Numbered from the stretch's first letter, positions 35,718-46,630 are shown. The stretch: 64,000 nt of DNA from Slackia exigua ATCC 700122 (GCF_000162875.1 NZ_GG700630.1:1270732-1334731), one strand, 5' to 3'. Made by a program: numbers and translations. The notes: generated by a model from the sequence alone, not told the origin.

Positions 35718-36696
35718 CGTTGCTGGACGACATCCGTCCTGCGCGCGGGAGTTCCTGCGTGGTGCCGCCCGAAGCGGCGGCCGACCTCGTGCCTCGGATA
35801 CCTGCCGATGCCCATAAGTATTCGCGCGGCGTGTGCGAGCTGTATGTCGGAAGCAAGGACTATCCTGGCGCGGCGGTGCTTTCCTCCTGTGCCGCCAATA
35901 AGCTGGCCTGCGGATACGTTATCGCGTACACGACATCGAGGGCGCGGGCGGCCCTGCGGGCGCAGAGCCCCTCGATCGTGGTGCGCGACCATGCGTCGTT
36001 CGCCGAGGTACGGCATGAGGATGGGCCGCGTCGCCCGCGCGCGGTGGTCGTCGGATGCGGATTTCCCTCTTCGACGGCGCGCGACGGCCTCTTGCGCGAG
36101 CTGAGCCGTGCGTGCGCCCAAGGGGTCCCTTCGGTTTCCGAAAGGCCCGCCGCGGCATGTTCGCCCGAGAGCATCGCACGCGTGCTGGAACGTTCCGACT
36201 GTCCGGTGCTTCTGGACGGCGGCGCCCTGGATGCCATGGGATCGGGCGACGTGCGTGCGCTGCTCGAAAAGCGCACCGGCCGCACGACCGCCGTCATCAC
36301 GCCGCATCTGGGAGAGGCGGCGCGCATCGCCCAGGCGATGCGTCTAGACGGGGATCTCGCGCCCGTGGCGCTTTCCCAGGCCATCGCCGAAGCGACTTCG
36401 ACGATCTGCATGCTGAAGGGATCCGATGTCTGGATTTCGACGCCCGAGGGTTCGACCTATATCGTGGATGCGGGCACCTGGGCGCTTGCGAAGGCGGGCA
36501 CCGGAGATGTGCTCGCCGGCGCCGTCGGGTCTCTGCTTGCGTACGGCATAATGCCGCTCGAAGCGGCCGTGCTCGGCGCGCATATCCATGCGTGCGCGGG
36601 ACGGATGGCGGGAGAAGGCCTGGCCTTCGGGCCGACGGCCGAAGATGTGCTCGACCGTTTGCCGCAGGCTGCGGGCCGATTCATGAGGAGAACGTC

Positions 36697-36700
<4 letters not shown>
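35714..36700 (+). CDS. nnrD: ADP/ATP-dependent NAD(P)H-hydrate dehydratase
   Basis: A 328-aa ribokinase-fold repair enzyme that converts hydrated NAD(P)H back to NAD(P)H. Family features are HKYSRGVCELYVGSKDYPGA, LLDGGALDAM, VITPHLGEAARI, and AKAGTGDVLAG with the catalytic aspartate region (about 260-270). The N-terminal epimerase domain (NnrE) found in bifunctional proteins is absent, so it is dehydratase only. The GTG start overlaps the acpS stop, and its own stop overlaps the next gene (ATGA). Confidence 0.9.
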
Positions 36701-39443
<2,743 letters not shown>

Positions 39444-39563
39444 GGGCGGAGCGCTGCGGCACGAAATGGCGAAACCCTCTCTGCGTGCGATATACTGCCG
39501 ACTGATTCACGATTCGGGATGGGCCGCCGCCGATGACGGCGGATACGAGGAGATGCGCTGACG

Positions 39564-39941
39564 ATGGAAGACAGGCTGAGCGAATACGACGAGAAGGTGC
39601 TGCGTCGCTTGATTCAGATCGAGACGGCGAACAGGGCCGAGGAAAAGAAGAGCCCGCTTGCCTTCGTGAAGCGCGACACGGCGGCCGGCGCATCTATGCG
39701 GCGTCTTGACCAGCTTGGATATGTCGGTGCTGCATATCGGGACGGCAATCCGCTTGTCGTCGAGGTGCTGGGGCGCGGATATTCCTATATCGCCATGATC
39801 GATGCGGAGATCGCCGACATCGAGCGTGCGGAACGCTATCGCAGGGAAGACCATCAGCATGACGTCTTCATCTCATGCGTGACCGCGGGCATCGGCGTGA
39901 TCGGTGTGATCTTCGGCTTCCTGCTCGGGCACGTGCTGTAA
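39564..39941 (+). CDS. small wHTH-like protein with a C-terminal membrane anchor
   Basis: A 125-aa protein I do not recognise by family. The middle part (MRRLDQLGYVGAAYRDGN, then PLVVEVLGRGYSYIAM) resembles a winged-helix pattern in which a short helix is followed by a wing. The C-terminus is a single hydrophobic segment (VTAGIGVIGVIFGFLLGHVL), giving an N-in tail-anchored topology. It might be a phage-type or toxin-system membrane wHTH, but nothing nearby supports that. It stands alone between ligA and the convergent TauE gene. Confidence 0.6.
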   Translation: MEDRLSEYDEKVLRRLIQIETANRAEEKKSPLAFVKRDTAAGASMRRLDQLGYVGAAYRDGNPLVVEVLGRGYSYIAMIDAEIADIERAERYRREDHQHDVFISCVTAGIGVIGVIFGFLLGHVL

Positions 39942-39950
39942 TACCGGGAT

Positions 39951-40709
39951 CTACATCACGAGGTCGGCGATGACCTTGATGAAGAGCAGCGAGATGACGA
40001 CGATGATGATGGGGCGCACGATCTTCGTGCCGCCCTTCAGGACCAGGCCGGCTCCGATGTAGTTGCCGATGATGCTGAATGCCGCGGCGATAAGTCCGAG
40101 CCCGATCCAGACGACGCCGGCATGCAGGAACGTGATGAGCGCGGCGACGTTCGACGCCAGGTTCGCGATTTTAGTCTCTCCCGATGCTTCTTTGATTCCG
40201 AGCTTTCCGAACACGACGAATGCAAGCAGCATGAACGTTCCCGTTCCGGGCCCGTAGAAGCCGTCGTAAACGCCGACGGTGAGCGAAATAGCCAGGATGA
40301 CGGCGAGGCGGCGATGCAACGGTACGTCTTCGGCCTTGGATGCTCCTAGGTCAGGCTTGCGCAGGACCGCGATGGCCACAAGGGGCAGCGATACGATGAG
40401 GACGATTTGGAAGATGCCGTCGGGCGTGAGCAGCGCCAGGCGCGCTCCGATAGCCGAGCCGGCGAGCGCGCCGATGACGGCGGGAATCGCCGGTTTCAGC
40501 TTGACGAAGCCTCCGCGCATGAAGCGAAATGTCGCAGCCGCCGTGCCGACCGTGCTCGAGAGCTTGTTCGTGGCGATCGCCGTGTGGGCGGGCAAGCCTG
40601 CGAGCAGGTACGCGGTGAGCGAGACGAGTCCCCCGCCGCCAGCGATGGCATCGACGACGCCCGCGAGGAATACGAGCGGGCAGACTATGATGAGCGTGAT
40701 CGGGTCCAT
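39951..40709 (-). CDS. TauE/SafE-family sulfite/anion permease
   Basis: A 252-aa polytopic protein (about 8 segments). The N-terminal FLAGVVDAIAGGGGLVSLTAYL and repeated GTGTFMLLAFVV-type motifs (DGFYGPGTGTFM) are diagnostic of TauE/SafE (former DUF81). Family members export sulfite, sulfoacetate or related anions. No sulfur-metabolism genes are adjacent, so the substrate is open. It is convergent with the small wHTH-like gene, 9 nt apart. Confidence 0.87.
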   Translation of the reverse strand: MDPITLIIVCPLVFLAGVVDAIAGGGGLVSLTAYLLAGLPAHTAIATNKLSSTVGTAAATFRFMRGGFVKLKPAIPAVIGALAGSAIGARLALLTPDGIFQIVLIVSLPLVAIAVLRKPDLGASKAEDVPLHRRLAVILAISLTVGVYDGFYGPGTGTFMLLAFVVFGKLGIKEASGETKIANLASNVAALITFLHAGVVWIGLGLIAAAFSIIGNYIGAGLVLKGGTKIVRPIIIVVISLLFIKVIADLVM

Positions 40710-40938
40710 GGAGGCCTAACGGTCGGTGGCGTGCGACGAGCGAATCTAAGGACGGTGCCGGACGGGTCGGACCGCATGCGTTGCCGTCGGGCATCGAGGC
40801 AAGCGCGTGCGAGCGTTGGCTGCCGTGGCAGCCCGGCGCACAGCATTGCTGCCGCGATGCGGTGGACGGCCTCGAACGGCGTCGTTGCGACGGGCGCCCT
40901 GCGAAGGCAAGCGTTGATTATAAGGCAAGATGGCTGCG

Positions 40939-41080
40939 CTGCAGTTGCGAGAGAACTGCGGGAACGCTGCGCGAGGCGGCTGCGTGACAGTTGCGTGAGA
41001 GCTGCGTGAGATAGCTGAGAGAGATGGCTGTGCGGGGCAGTTGCGAGAGAGCTGCGGGAATGCTGCGCGAAGCGGCTGCC
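40939..41080 (+). repeat. two copies of a 43-nt direct repeat
   Basis: The segment starting GCAGTTGCGAGAGA at about 40940 and ending GCGGCTGC at about 40983 recurs at about 41037-41080 with about three substitutions. Related shorter fragments (GTTGCGTGAGAGCTGCGTGAG) fill the space between. It occupies the gap between the TauE gene and the rubredoxin fusion gene. It is direct, has no coding potential I believe in, and is not a CRISPR. Confidence 0.7.
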
Positions 41081-41203
41081 TTCGTGGCGGAACGTATGGT
41101 CTGCTCCATCGGTCCATCCCCCGATCGATTCTTGCGCGCGAAAATTCGCACAAGCTCGTATGATAGGCGTTGGGTTCGTGCGATTCCGATCGAAGGGGGA
41201 CCA

Positions 41204-41905
41204 ATGTTGGATTCAAAGTCGTTCCGCGCTATGAGCTGCGGCGTGTATGTGATTGCCGCACAGGATGAAGACACGAAAGCGGGATGCATCGTCAATACGT
41301 TAACGCAGGTCACATCGAAGCCCGCACGTGTGATCGTTGCGATCAACAAGGATAACTTCACGACGGGCGTCGTGCTTTCGTCCGGCCGTTTCGAAGCTTC
41401 GGTGCTTGCAGAGTCCGCTCCTATGGAGCTCATCGGGCGTTTTGGATTCCGCTCGAGCGCCGACACCGATAAATTCTCCGATACCGAAATCCGTATAGAC
41501 GAGGCGGGCGTTCCGTATGTGGCCGAACATGTCGTGTCCCATATGGGCGTGCGCGTGCTGTCTTCCGAGGATGTCGGGTCGCATATGCTGATCGTCGGCG
41601 AGGTCGAGGAGGCGGATGTCCTATCGACTGAGGAACCGATGACGTATGCATATTATCACCAGGTCAAAGGTGGAAAGACACCTCCGAAGGCCTCGTCGTA
41701 CGAAGCGCCTGATATTGCGGACGATGCGAACGGGTCCGATGCCTCTCAGCCGAGCGATGCGGGCGTCGGGTCGGGTTCGACTCCTCGTTATGGATGGCAG
41801 TGCCAGGTGTGCGGGTACATCGTCGAAATCGATGAGCTTCCCGATGATTTCGTCTGTCCTATCTGCGGCGTCGGGAAAGAGAACTTCGTTCGCGTCGAGC
41901 TGTGA
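41204..41905 (+). CDS. flavin reductase-rubredoxin fusion (high-molecular-weight rubredoxin)
   Basis: A 233-aa protein. The N-terminal about 165 residues form a flavin-reductase-like FMN domain (MSCGVYVIAAQ, GCIVNTLTQVTSKPARVIVAI). After a Ser/Asp-rich linker the C-terminus is rubredoxin: YGWQCQVCGYIVE and CPICGVGKENF with the four iron ligands. Such Hrb proteins shuttle electrons to diiron flavoprotein oxygen/NO reductases in strict anaerobes. The ATG at 41204 follows AAGGGGGA by 3 nt. No flavodiiron protein is visible nearby, so the partner lies elsewhere. Confidence 0.92.
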   Translation: MLDSKSFRAMSCGVYVIAAQDEDTKAGCIVNTLTQVTSKPARVIVAINKDNFTTGVVLSSGRFEASVLAESAPMELIGRFGFRSSADTDKFSDTEIRIDEAGVPYVAEHVVSHMGVRVLSSEDVGSHMLIVGEVEEADVLSTEEPMTYAYYHQVKGGKTPPKASSYEAPDIADDANGSDASQPSDAGVGSGSTPRYGWQCQVCGYIVEIDELPDDFVCPICGVGKENFVRVEL

Positions 41906-42156
41906 TCGGGGTGTCGGGCCTCTGCTCATGCAGGAGTTCAGATTCGGTTGCCCGTTCAGCGCGATGGGAGCCGCCATGTTCGGCGGTTTGTTCAGTGTGC
42001 GGGGGGGGTATAGCCCCTTTTCGACCATCGAATTCGATGCCGATGACAAAAAATCGCTGTTTAGAGAATCTCGAGCATCGTTTCTGTTGCGCTCACAACG
42101 AAACTGCCCTTAATCAAGCGTCACTTCGTTGCAATAACGACTTATGTACCGAAAAA

Positions 42157-42173
42157 ATACCCCTACAGGGTAT
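42157..42173. promoter_or_regulatory. CsoR/CstR-like palindrome
   Basis: ATACCC-CTACA-GGGTAT is a perfect 6-bp inverted repeat with a 5-nt spacer. It resembles the ATACCCC/GGGGTAT operators of CsoR-family copper or persulfide sensors. It is flanked by AT-rich DNA, but no CsoR-family or copper/sulfur gene is adjacent in this window. The target is unclear. Confidence 0.4.
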
Positions 42174-42224
42174 ACTAAGCTTCGATTTTTTGGCATCGAG
42201 GAAGGGTTTGACTTACGGCCTTCG

Positions 42225-42350
42225 GCGCATGACCGCATACGACCCGCACGGCCCACGCACGACCGCACGCGACTCGTATGACTTGCGCGGTCGCACACGA
42301 CCCGCACAACCCGCATGACCCACATGCCCGCACGCGATCCGCCTATCGTT
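42225..42350 (+). repeat. degenerate 9-10-nt micro-repeats
   Basis: Repeated units close to GACCCGCAC (for example GACCGCATAC, GACCCGCAC, GACCGCACGC, GACTCGTAT, GACTTGCGC, GACCCGCAC) run head to tail. They resemble in style the 13-nt array at 20425. They have no spacers and no coding support. Confidence 0.55.
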
Positions 42351-42448
42351 CGCACTGAAAATCCACTCCCGTAAGCGCCGTTCGCCGGTTTCAGGATCGT
42401 CGAATCACGAGGCCGTTTGCCTATCAAAACATCAGTCACATTTTTTAG

Positions 42449-42485
42449 ATGCATAAAAATAAGCTGATATTCAGCAATTATGCAT
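42449..42485. promoter_or_regulatory. nested palindrome, candidate ArgR-type operator
   Basis: The outer arms ATGCATAA (42449-42456) and TTATGCAT (42478-42485) form a perfect 8-bp inverted repeat. Inside lies GCTGA-TAT-TCAGC (42463-42475). TGCATAA/TTATGCA half-sites resemble actinobacterial arginine-repressor boxes, and the site lies upstream of the argG leader. No argR gene is present in this window, so binding is an inference. Confidence 0.4.
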
Positions 42486-42729
42486 AACACAGAGATGATA
42501 TGGCTAAATTGTGCATGAATTTCCAGATTAGAATTCTTACTTGCTCCATCGGCGTCGAACGGTTAGTGTACCTACCCATACAAAAAAGCGCTGCACATGA
42601 TGCACGTGGGTGCGACAGATGCTCCCTCCGCATGCGTCAGGCGCTTGGGCCAAAGGCGTAACCGCGCGCCAAGGAAGCCGTCAAAGAAGCCGTCTCGTGC
42701 GGCGCATCGATCGAGAGGAGTTCGCACCC

Positions 42730-42831
42730 ATGCCTATCGCATTCACGATGCCGATCTCCCTCCGACGCCAGGACCGACGAATCACGCTGCGACGCTCGTG
42801 TGTGCTGATGCATGGTCCGATAGGGTGCTAA
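42730..42831 (+). CDS. arginine-rich leader peptide of argG
   Basis: A 33-codon ORF with GAGAGGAG 9 nt before its ATG. Residues 11-23 read LRRQDRRITLRRS: six arginine codons in three tandem pairs (CGA CGC, CGA CGA, CGA CGC) between 42763 and 42795. The stop TAA is at 42829-42831. It is followed at once by competing hairpins and a terminator, as expected of a ribosome-mediated attenuator. When charged tRNA-Arg is scarce the ribosome should stall on the paired arginine codons. It is an upstream control element of argG, with no protein function proposed. Confidence 0.7.
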   Translation: MPIAFTMPISLRRQDRRITLRRSCVLMHGPIGC

Positions 42832-42886
42832 CACCCTTTTCTCTTCCATAGGACGTATGACAGCACCCGGCGTCGCCGGGCTTTTT
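42823..42886 (+). terminator. argG attenuator: competing antiterminator and terminator
   Basis: Three mutually exclusive pairings are visible. (1) GGGTG (42823-42827) with CACCC (42832-42836), around the leader stop codon. (2) GGGTGCT (42823-42829) with AGCACCC (42862-42868), an antiterminator. (3) The terminator CCCGGC (42866-42871) with GCCGGG (42875-42880), followed by CTTTTTC. The antiterminator uses bases of the terminator's 5' arm. A ribosome stalled at the arginine codons leaves GGGTGCT free; a ribosome reaching the stop covers it. It lies 178 nt before argG. Confidence 0.75.
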
Positions 42887-43063
42887 CATATATACGCTCG
42901 CTTCGGGCGTATGGTCCGTTAAACCATCCCTCGCTTCGCTTCATCGGCGTTTTGCATGGCCGCAAGCCGCGCATCGACTGCTCGCATCGCTTCTGCCGCA
43001 CATCGAACGCCTGTTGTTTTCCGATATCGCCGTGCGCCAAAGCACCCGAAGAAAGGAACTTTC

Positions 43064-44296
43064 ATGACTGTCGAAACCATCGCATCCGAAAAGCAGAAGG
43101 TCGTTCTCGCCTATTCCGGCGGTCTCGATACCTCCGTCGTCCTTAAGTGGCTTCAGGTCGAAAAAGGCCTTGATGTCATTGCCATCTGCGGAAACGTAGG
43201 CCAAGACGAAGAGGATCTCGAGTACATCAAGCAGAAGGCCCTCGATATGGGCGCCATCGCGTCCGAAGCCATCGACATGCGCGAGGAATATGCGGACAAG
43301 TACTTGACCAAAGCGCTTGCGGCGAACGGCCTGTACGAGAACTCCTACCCGCTGCTGTCCGCGCTTTCCCGTCCGCTCATTTCGAAATACCTGGTGGAAG
43401 CCGCGCATACGTACGGAGCCGCCTTCGTCGCGCATGGCTGCACGGGAAAAGGGAACGACCAGGTGCGTTTCGAGACATCCATCAAGGCGCTCGATCCGAA
43501 CCTGACGATCCTGGCTCCGGTGCGCGAGTGGAACCTGCATACCCGCGAGGATGAGATGGCTTGGGCCAAGGAGAACGGCGTGCCCGTGCCCGTCACTCCG
43601 GCATCCCCGTATTCCATCGACGACAATCTGTGGGGCCGCGCGATCGAGTGCGGCGTTCTGGAAAACCCCTGGAACGAGCCTCCCGAGGATATTTGGCAGA
43701 CCACGACCAATCCGGCCGATGCGCCCGACGAGCCCGAATATCTCGAGATCGGGTTCGAGGCCGGCGTTCCCTGCTCGCTGAACGGCGAGAAGATGAGCCT
43801 CCTCAAGCTGATCAATGAAGTCGATCATGCCGCCGGCACGCATGGCGTGGGCCGTTTGGATATGGTCGAGAATCGCCTTGTCGGCGTGAAGTCGCGTGAA
43901 TGCTACGAGGTGCCTGCGGCAACGGTCCTCATCGCCGCCCATAAGGCGCTCGAATCGCTCTGTCTCGACCGCGAGACCGTGCATTTCAAACTCGGCGTCG
44001 AGCAGCAGTGGGCGACCTCCGTGTACTACGGCCTCTGGTTCTCGCCGCTCAAACAGGCGCTCGATGCATTCTGCGCAGAAACGCAAACGCACGTGACCGG
44101 CACCATCAAAGTCAAGCTCTTCAAGGGATCGTGCGTGGTCGTCGGCCGCCAGAGTCCGTATTCCCTCTATGATTACGGATTGGCAAGCTACGGCGAGGCC
44201 GATACGTTCGACCGCACGGCGGCCCGGGGCTTCATGTACCTGCACGGCCTTCCGACGACGGTTTGGGCGCAGAAGCAAGGCGCCAAGCAGGATTAA
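43064..44296 (+). CDS. argG: argininosuccinate synthase
   Basis: A 410-aa enzyme that joins citrulline and aspartate with ATP in arginine synthesis. The N-terminal ATP pyrophosphatase motif is VVLAYSGGLDTS (about 13-24). HGCTGKGNDQVRFE and SPYSIDDNLWGRAIECG are conserved in the family. The ATG at 43064 has GAAAGGAA 6 nt upstream; longer in-frame extensions lie in the leader. Transcription is probably controlled by the upstream arginine attenuator. It is followed by argH after a repeat-filled gap. Confidence 0.97.
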   Translation: MTVETIASEKQKVVLAYSGGLDTSVVLKWLQVEKGLDVIAICGNVGQDEEDLEYIKQKALDMGAIASEAIDMREEYADKYLTKALAANGLYENSYPLLSALSRPLISKYLVEAAHTYGAAFVAHGCTGKGNDQVRFETSIKALDPNLTILAPVREWNLHTREDEMAWAKENGVPVPVTPASPYSIDDNLWGRAIECGVLENPWNEPPEDIWQTTTNPADAPDEPEYLEIGFEAGVPCSLNGEKMSLLKLINEVDHAAGTHGVGRLDMVENRLVGVKSRECYEVPAATVLIAAHKALESLCLDRETVHFKLGVEQQWATSVYYGLWFSPLKQALDAFCAETQTHVTGTIKVKLFKGSCVVVGRQSPYSLYDYGLASYGEADTFDRTAARGFMYLHGLPTTVWAQKQGAKQD

Positions 44297-44323
44297 TGCA
44301 GCTTTCGATCAGTCTTCGCTGAT

Positions 44324-44351
44324 GGCCGCATGGGCGGTCGCCCATGCGGCC
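44324..44351 (+). other. perfect 13-bp hairpin between argG and argH
   Basis: GGCCGCATGGGCG (44324-44336) pairs perfectly with CGCCCATGCGGCC (44339-44351) across a 2-nt loop, 27 nt after the argG stop. There is no T-tract. It may stabilise the argG 3' end or reduce read-through into argH. Confidence 0.65.
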
Positions 44352-44378
44352 TAACGGCTTGCTTCGATGGCTCCAGGC

Positions 44379-44480
44379 GCGACAAACCGCTCGACTTCCG
44401 CAGCGGTTGCAAACGTGGCGAACCGCTTGGCTCTCGCAGCGGCTTCAAGTGCGGAATGCCGCTCGGTTTTCTGCGCATCC
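44379..44480 (+). repeat. three imperfect 36-nt repeats before argH
   Basis: Units beginning ACAAACCGCTCGACTTCCGC, GCGAACCGCTTGGCTCTCGC and GGAATGCCGCTCGGTTTTCTGC follow each other with a period near 36 nt. The first two contain the inverted repeat AACCGCT/AGCGGTT (or AGCGGCT) and can each fold into a hairpin. They fill most of the 205-nt gap upstream of argH. Confidence 0.65.
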
Positions 44481-44501
44481 GGAAGATAGAAAGGTTCATC
44501 C

Positions 44502-45896
44502 ATGGCTCTTTGGTCAGGCAGGTTCGAGAAGGGCGTCAGCGCCTTCACGCAGGAGTTCGGCGCATCTCTTCCGACGGATGCATCGATGTATGCCCAGGAT
44601 ATTCGAGGATCGCTGGCTCATGCGAAGATGCTTGTCGCGCAAGGCGTCATCAGCGACGAGGACTATGCGGCCATCGAGCGGGGGCTTTCGCATATCAAGA
44701 GCCAGATGGACGAAGGCGCCTTCGCATTCGACGTGAACGATGAAGACATCCATATGGCGGTCGAGGGACGGCTTATCTCCGATATAGGTTCGGCGGGTGC
44801 GCGCCTGCACACCGGCCGTTCCCGCAACGACCAGGTCGCGACCGATATACGTTTGTACGCCAAGGATGCCATAGCCGAATTGCTCGCAGTCAACTGCGAG
44901 CTTCGTCGGGCGTTTCTCGATAAGGCCGATGAATGCTTCGGCATCGTCATGCCTGGCTATACGCACCTTCAGCATGCGCAGCCGGTGCTTCTGAGCCACC
45001 ACTTGCTTGCGTATGCGTGGATGTTCACGCGCGACTTCAAACGCCTGCTGGATGCCTATAGCGCGGCGGACGCGAATCCCTTGGGATCGGCGGCGCTTGC
45101 GGGTACCACATATCCGCTCGACCGTCGGATGACGACCGAGCTGCTCGGCTTCGATCACGCCATTCCTAATTCGTTGGACGCGGTGTCCGATCGCGATTAC
45201 CTGCTCGACCTGGACTATGCGTGCAGCGTGGCCATGATGCACCTCTCGCGCATCTGCGAGGAGATCGTGCTTTGGTCTTCGACCGAGTTCGGCTTCATCA
45301 CGCTGTCCGATTCGTTCTCCACCGGGTCGTCCATCATGCCGCAGAAGAAGAATCCGGACTTCGCCGAGCTGACGCGGGGGAAGATGGGCCGCGTCGTGGG
45401 AGACCTGGTCGGACTTCTGGTCACGATGAAGTCGCTGCCTCTGGCCTATAACAAGGACCTGCAGGAGTGCAAGGAAGGCGCGATGGACGCGGCGAAGACG
45501 CTGCATGACTGCATGGTTATCGTCGAAGGCATGGTGTCCACGATGACGGTGCACGAAGACGTTATGCGCGCAGGTGCGAGCAAAGGGTTCACGGCGGCGA
45601 CCGATGTGGCGGATTATCTGACCAAGAAGGGGATGCCGTTCCGTCAGGCGCATGAAACGGTCGGCGAACTCGTGCTGTATTGCGAAAAGAATGGAAAGGA
45701 TCTGGCCGATCTTTCGATCGAGGAGCTGAAGGGCGCATCCGACCTGTTCGAAGAGGATATCGTCTCGGCGCTGGACATCGATGCGATCGTGCGCGCGCGC
45801 ACGACGTATGGCGGTGCCGGGCATGACGCGGTGAAGGTTCAGATGGAAGAGGCAAAGGCTGCGCTCGAAGCCGATCGTAAAAGGATTCCTGCATAG
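44502..45896 (+). CDS. argH: argininosuccinate lyase
   Basis: A 464-aa enzyme that splits argininosuccinate into arginine and fumarate. Visible are the N-terminal LWSGRFEKG, HTGRSRNDQVATD, GYTHLQHAQPV, and the fumarase-superfamily signature GSSIMPQKKNPDFAEL with the catalytic serine loop (about 280-296). The ATG at 44502 has GAAAGG nearby. It is co-directional with argG, separated by 205 nt of hairpins and repeats. Confidence 0.97.
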   Translation: MALWSGRFEKGVSAFTQEFGASLPTDASMYAQDIRGSLAHAKMLVAQGVISDEDYAAIERGLSHIKSQMDEGAFAFDVNDEDIHMAVEGRLISDIGSAGARLHTGRSRNDQVATDIRLYAKDAIAELLAVNCELRRAFLDKADECFGIVMPGYTHLQHAQPVLLSHHLLAYAWMFTRDFKRLLDAYSAADANPLGSAALAGTTYPLDRRMTTELLGFDHAIPNSLDAVSDRDYLLDLDYACSVAMMHLSRICEEIVLWSSTEFGFITLSDSFSTGSSIMPQKKNPDFAELTRGKMGRVVGDLVGLLVTMKSLPLAYNKDLQECKEGAMDAAKTLHDCMVIVEGMVSTMTVHEDVMRAGASKGFTAATDVADYLTKKGMPFRQAHETVGELVLYCEKNGKDLADLSIEELKGASDLFEEDIVSALDIDAIVRARTTYGGAGHDAVKVQMEEAKAALEADRKRIPA

Positions 45897-46050
45897 GAAC
45901 GGGAAGCGGTCGGGATCGTCGGGGTCGGGCTTGACCCTGTATGCCAGCGGGATCGCCGTTCGGGTATGCCAGATTCATTCGTGCCGCCCACCCGGCTTTA
46001 TGCATTGGCGGAATCGCCTAGGGACTCAAAGCCGTCGGGCAGGAAAAGGA

Positions 46051-46075
46051 AGCGGCCCGGGGTGGCCGGGCCGCT
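46051..46075 (+). other. hairpin downstream of argH
   Basis: A perfect 10-bp GC-rich stem (AGCGGCCCGG with CCGGGCCGCT) with loop GGTGG and no T-tract. It lies 155 nt after argH in a 509-nt gap (45897-46405) that otherwise shows no gene, and is a possible transcript 3' end. Confidence 0.5.
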
Positions 46076-46405
46076 GTGCAGGGTCGTCGGAGACGCGCAG
46101 GGAATGCGCCATCCGACTGCAGGGAGGGAAGACGCCATCCGTTTGACGCCGGCCTATGCAGGGATGAAGGAGAGGAGTCGGCAGGCGCCGCGCGGAGGCG
46201 GAGGGGTGGTCTCTGTGAAGGTTCTCGCTCGACGTTCCTTCCGATACGTCTTCGACGCTCTGTCAAGTTCATCGAGCATGCTCCGCATGATAGCGGGGCG
46301 TCCTTAAAATCACCTGAAAGTCTTGTGCAGGAATTTTGAGGATGCTTCCGCATTGACCCGTTTTGCCCGCATCGGTAGAATGTCCTCTTGCATTTATGCG
46401 AAATC

Positions 46406-46481
46406 GGGCCGTTAGCTCAGTTGGTAGAGCAGGGGACTTTTAATCCCAAGGTCCGGGGTTCGAGTCCCCGACGGCCCACCA
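46406..46481 (+). tRNA. tRNA-Lys (anticodon TTT)
   Basis: A 76-nt cloverleaf with acceptor stem GGGCCGT/ACGGCCC, D-loop AGCTCAGTTGGTAGAGC, anticodon loop CTTTTAA (anticodon TTT), T-loop GGTTCGAGTCC and encoded CCA. Confidence 0.97.
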
Positions 46482-46556
46482 CGATGAATTTACGCGAACC
46501 CGCGGGATGCCGAGCCTCGCGAGCGCGCGCATCGGTTCGATCGGTTCTTTCTCTAT

Positions 46557-46630
46557 TGGTCCATGGTGTAATGGCAGCACAAGGGTTTTTGGTGCCCTTG
46601 GTCTAGGTTCGAATCCTGGTGGACCAGCCA
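46557..46630 (+). tRNA. tRNA-Gln (anticodon TTG)
   Basis: A 74-nt cloverleaf with acceptor TGGTCCA/TGGACCA, anticodon loop TTTTGGT (anticodon TTG), T-arm GGTTCGAATCC, discriminator G and encoded CCA. The U-A-type first pair is typical of bacterial tRNA-Gln. Confidence 0.95.

Larger units (their letters stand above)
41906..42729. other. long regulatory-looking intergenic region upstream of argG
   Basis: No convincing gene. It contains a G8 run near 42001, a CsoR-like palindrome (42157-42173), a 9-10-nt micro-repeat patch (42225-42350), and an AT-rich block with a nested palindrome (42449-42485), listed separately. A 61-codon frame from ATG 41928 has no clear homology or ribosome binding site and is not called. 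Confidence 0.5.

Noticed and set aside
41928..42113. 61-codon ORF after the rubredoxin fusion gene, containing a G8 run
   Set aside because: No ribosome binding site, and the product is unrecognised; the G-run alone does not support phase variation.
42225..42350. Possible CRISPR array
   Set aside because: Units of 9-10 nt without spacers.
44322..44354. Ten-codon ORF within the hairpin after argG
   Set aside because: It simply reflects the palindrome; no ribosome binding site.
44344..44736. Arg-rich repeat-encoded ORF before argH as a second arginine leader peptide
   Set aside because: The frame has no stop before argH and runs far into it out of phase, and no terminator follows, so attenuator logic fails.
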